Shown: positions 5,240 through 5,788 of the stretch, piece by piece
How positions within the stretch are numbered: the stretch's first letter is position 1
How the letters are laid out: each line of letters starts with the position of its first letter
DNA from: Methanobacteriota archaeon
Lineage (GTDB): Archaea > Thermoplasmatota > Poseidoniia > MGIII > CG-Epi1
Assembly: GCA_002731905.1 (NCBI GenBank)
Contig: PCBV01000034.1
Location: forward strand, 3,538-9,325
DNA: 5,788 nt
Direction: 5' to 3'
Position numbers and translations under genes: made by a program
Notes under the pieces: generated by a model
The model's database searches: none
What the model was told of the DNA's origin: nothing
The model's input: only the letters and a program-made list of their open reading frames with translations

Positions 5240-5627
5240 GCGTAACCAGCCGGCGTCCCATCGCCTGCAGGAAGCGGATTTCGCCTCCAGGCTCAATACT
5301 GCCCTGGAATTCCTCGGGGATGTCGGCCATCGGGATAGTGAAGGTCTCCCAGGTTTCTAAATCCATGAACTGCACCTCGGCACCCATGTGCGCCAGCACC
5401 TGTCCCTTGCGGTTGTCCACCTGCGGGACGTGCACCTTGTGCTTCACAGGATGGACCAATGACCGCTTTACCCCATCAAAAATGCCCACTGCAACGATAC
5501 GCGCCTTGGCTTCGCCGTGCTTGCCGGGCTTTGAGGTGATGTATTCCACAATCCTACACGGGGCGTCATCAACAACGATGTAGCGCCCCACCTTGAGCGA
5601 TCGGATTGCCTGGATAGTGGTGGTCAT
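5232..5627 (-). CDS. eif5A: Archaeal translation initiation factor 5A (aIF5A)
   Basis: The 131-residue product is aIF5A, a ribosome-binding factor that helps elongation through difficult peptide bonds such as polyproline. The N-terminal SH3-like barrel contains the modification loop TSKPGKHGEAKARI (31-44), with Lys36 as the expected deoxyhypusine/hypusine site. The C-terminal OB-fold part runs from about residue 70, with VHVPQVDNRKGQVL and the FMDLETWETF strands. Length is usual for archaea. The ATG at 5627 has a GGAG 7 nt upstream. The gene lies 23 nt after TBP and overlaps agmatinase by 8 nt, which suggests one operon. The modifying enzyme, deoxyhypusine synthase, is not in the window. A T6 tract follows the stop by 1 nt. 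Confidence 0.97.
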   Translation of the reverse strand: MTTTIQAIRSLKVGRYIVVDDAPCRIVEYITSKPGKHGEAKARIVAVGIFDGVKRSLVHPVKHKVHVPQVDNRKGQVLAHMGAEVQFMDLETWETFTIPMADIPEEFQGSIEPGGEIRFLQAMGRRLVTRA

Positions 5628-5634
5628 GATTGCA

Positions 5635-5638
5635 CTCC
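5635..5638 (-). promoter_or_regulatory. Shine-Dalgarno site of aIF5A
   Basis: GGAG on the minus strand (within GCGGAGTGC) lies 7 nt before the aIF5A ATG at 5627, in the 23-nt gap after the TBP stop. The gap has no AT-rich box, so aIF5A is probably read from a promoter upstream of TBP. Confidence 0.6.
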
Positions 5639-5650
5639 GCGGACGGGGAG

Positions 5651-5788
5651 CTAGTCCTCGCGCAGCAGTCCGGCGGTGCGGAGCTCGTGCTTGATGTTGC
5701 GGACGGCGTTCTTGATGTCATTGACCTCGCGGGCGCCAACGCAGACCATCTTGCCGCTGCCGAAAAGTAGCAGCACCACTTTTGGATC
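5651..5788 (-). CDS. tbp: TATA-box binding protein, C-terminal end (partial, N-terminus off window)
   Basis: The last 45 codons of a frame entering from the right edge and ending at TAG (5653-5651). The translation contains PKVVLLLFGSGKMVCVGA followed by a REVNDIKNAVRNI helix, the conserved strand and helix that close each TBP repeat (family form: LLxFxSGKxVxTGAK, then an amphipathic helix). Because a stop follows directly, this is the second repeat. The Thr usual in TGA(K/R) is Val here. The tail LRTAGLLRED is short, as in archaeal TBPs. TBP recruits TFB and RNA polymerase to promoters. It is the upstream gene of the aIF5A-agmatinase set. Too little is present to say whether this is the only TBP of the organism. 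Confidence 0.88.
   Translation of the reverse strand, partial: DPKVVLLLFGSGKMVCVGAREVNDIKNAVRNIKHELRTAGLLRED

Noticed and set aside
5240..5296. Longer agmatinase beginning at TTG 5296
   Set aside because: It would overlap aIF5A by 65 nt and add 19 residues that are an out-of-frame reading of aIF5A. The GTG at 5239 gives a normal N-terminus.
1..5788. CRISPR array, insertion sequence, integrase or toxin-antitoxin pair
   Set aside because: I saw no direct repeats with regular spacing, no transposase or integrase motifs and no terminal inverted repeats.

Overview
The window reads as a piece of a planktonic euryarchaeal genome, most likely Thermoplasmatota of the marine group II/III (Poseidoniia-like) kind. 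The support is archaeal: the tail of a TATA-binding protein, an archaeal initiation factor 5A with its hypusine lysine, a PdxT synthase subunit, a type II tRNA-Leu with an encoded CCA, and TATA-like boxes about 25 bp before likely transcription starts. The large Tyr/Trp/Gly-rich secreted protein resembles the giant surface proteins common in these marine archaea. The lineage call is inference; domain Archaea is well supported.

Layout. (1) Positions 1-2545, minus strand: one uninterrupted frame for a very large exported protein with its C-terminus beyond the left edge. It has a signal peptide, an N-terminal beta-rich domain, a CARDB-like Ig domain, and a jelly-roll (MAM-like) module that seems to be split by a six-bladed NHL-like propeller. 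(2) Positions 2546-2699: a divergent promoter region with an AT-rich patch usable both ways and a run of overlapping dyads in the pdxT leader. (3) Positions 2700-3577, plus strand: pdxT (glutaminase of PLP synthase), then a small thioredoxin-like [2Fe-2S] ferredoxin whose start codon is not visible. (4) Positions 3625-3712, minus: tRNA-Leu(CAA). (5) Positions 3761-4369, plus: an HhH-GPD DNA-3-methyladenine glycosylase, probably leaderless, apparently sharing a TATA element with the divergent tRNA. (6) Positions 4379-5788, minus: a compact set TBP (partial) - aIF5A - agmatinase, with 23-nt spacing and then an 8-nt overlap.

How the genes relate. Agmatinase makes putrescine, the route towards spermidine, which supplies the aminobutyl group that activates aIF5A; their overlap suggests coupled expression. 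TBP and aIF5A place basal transcription and translation factors together. PdxT supplies ammonia for PLP synthesis, but its partner PdxS is not in the window. The ferredoxin and glycosylase look like ordinary housekeeping genes. No mobile element, CRISPR array or defence system is visible. The most unusual items are the nested architecture of the surface protein, the missing ferredoxin start, and the shared TATA element at 3733-3739.
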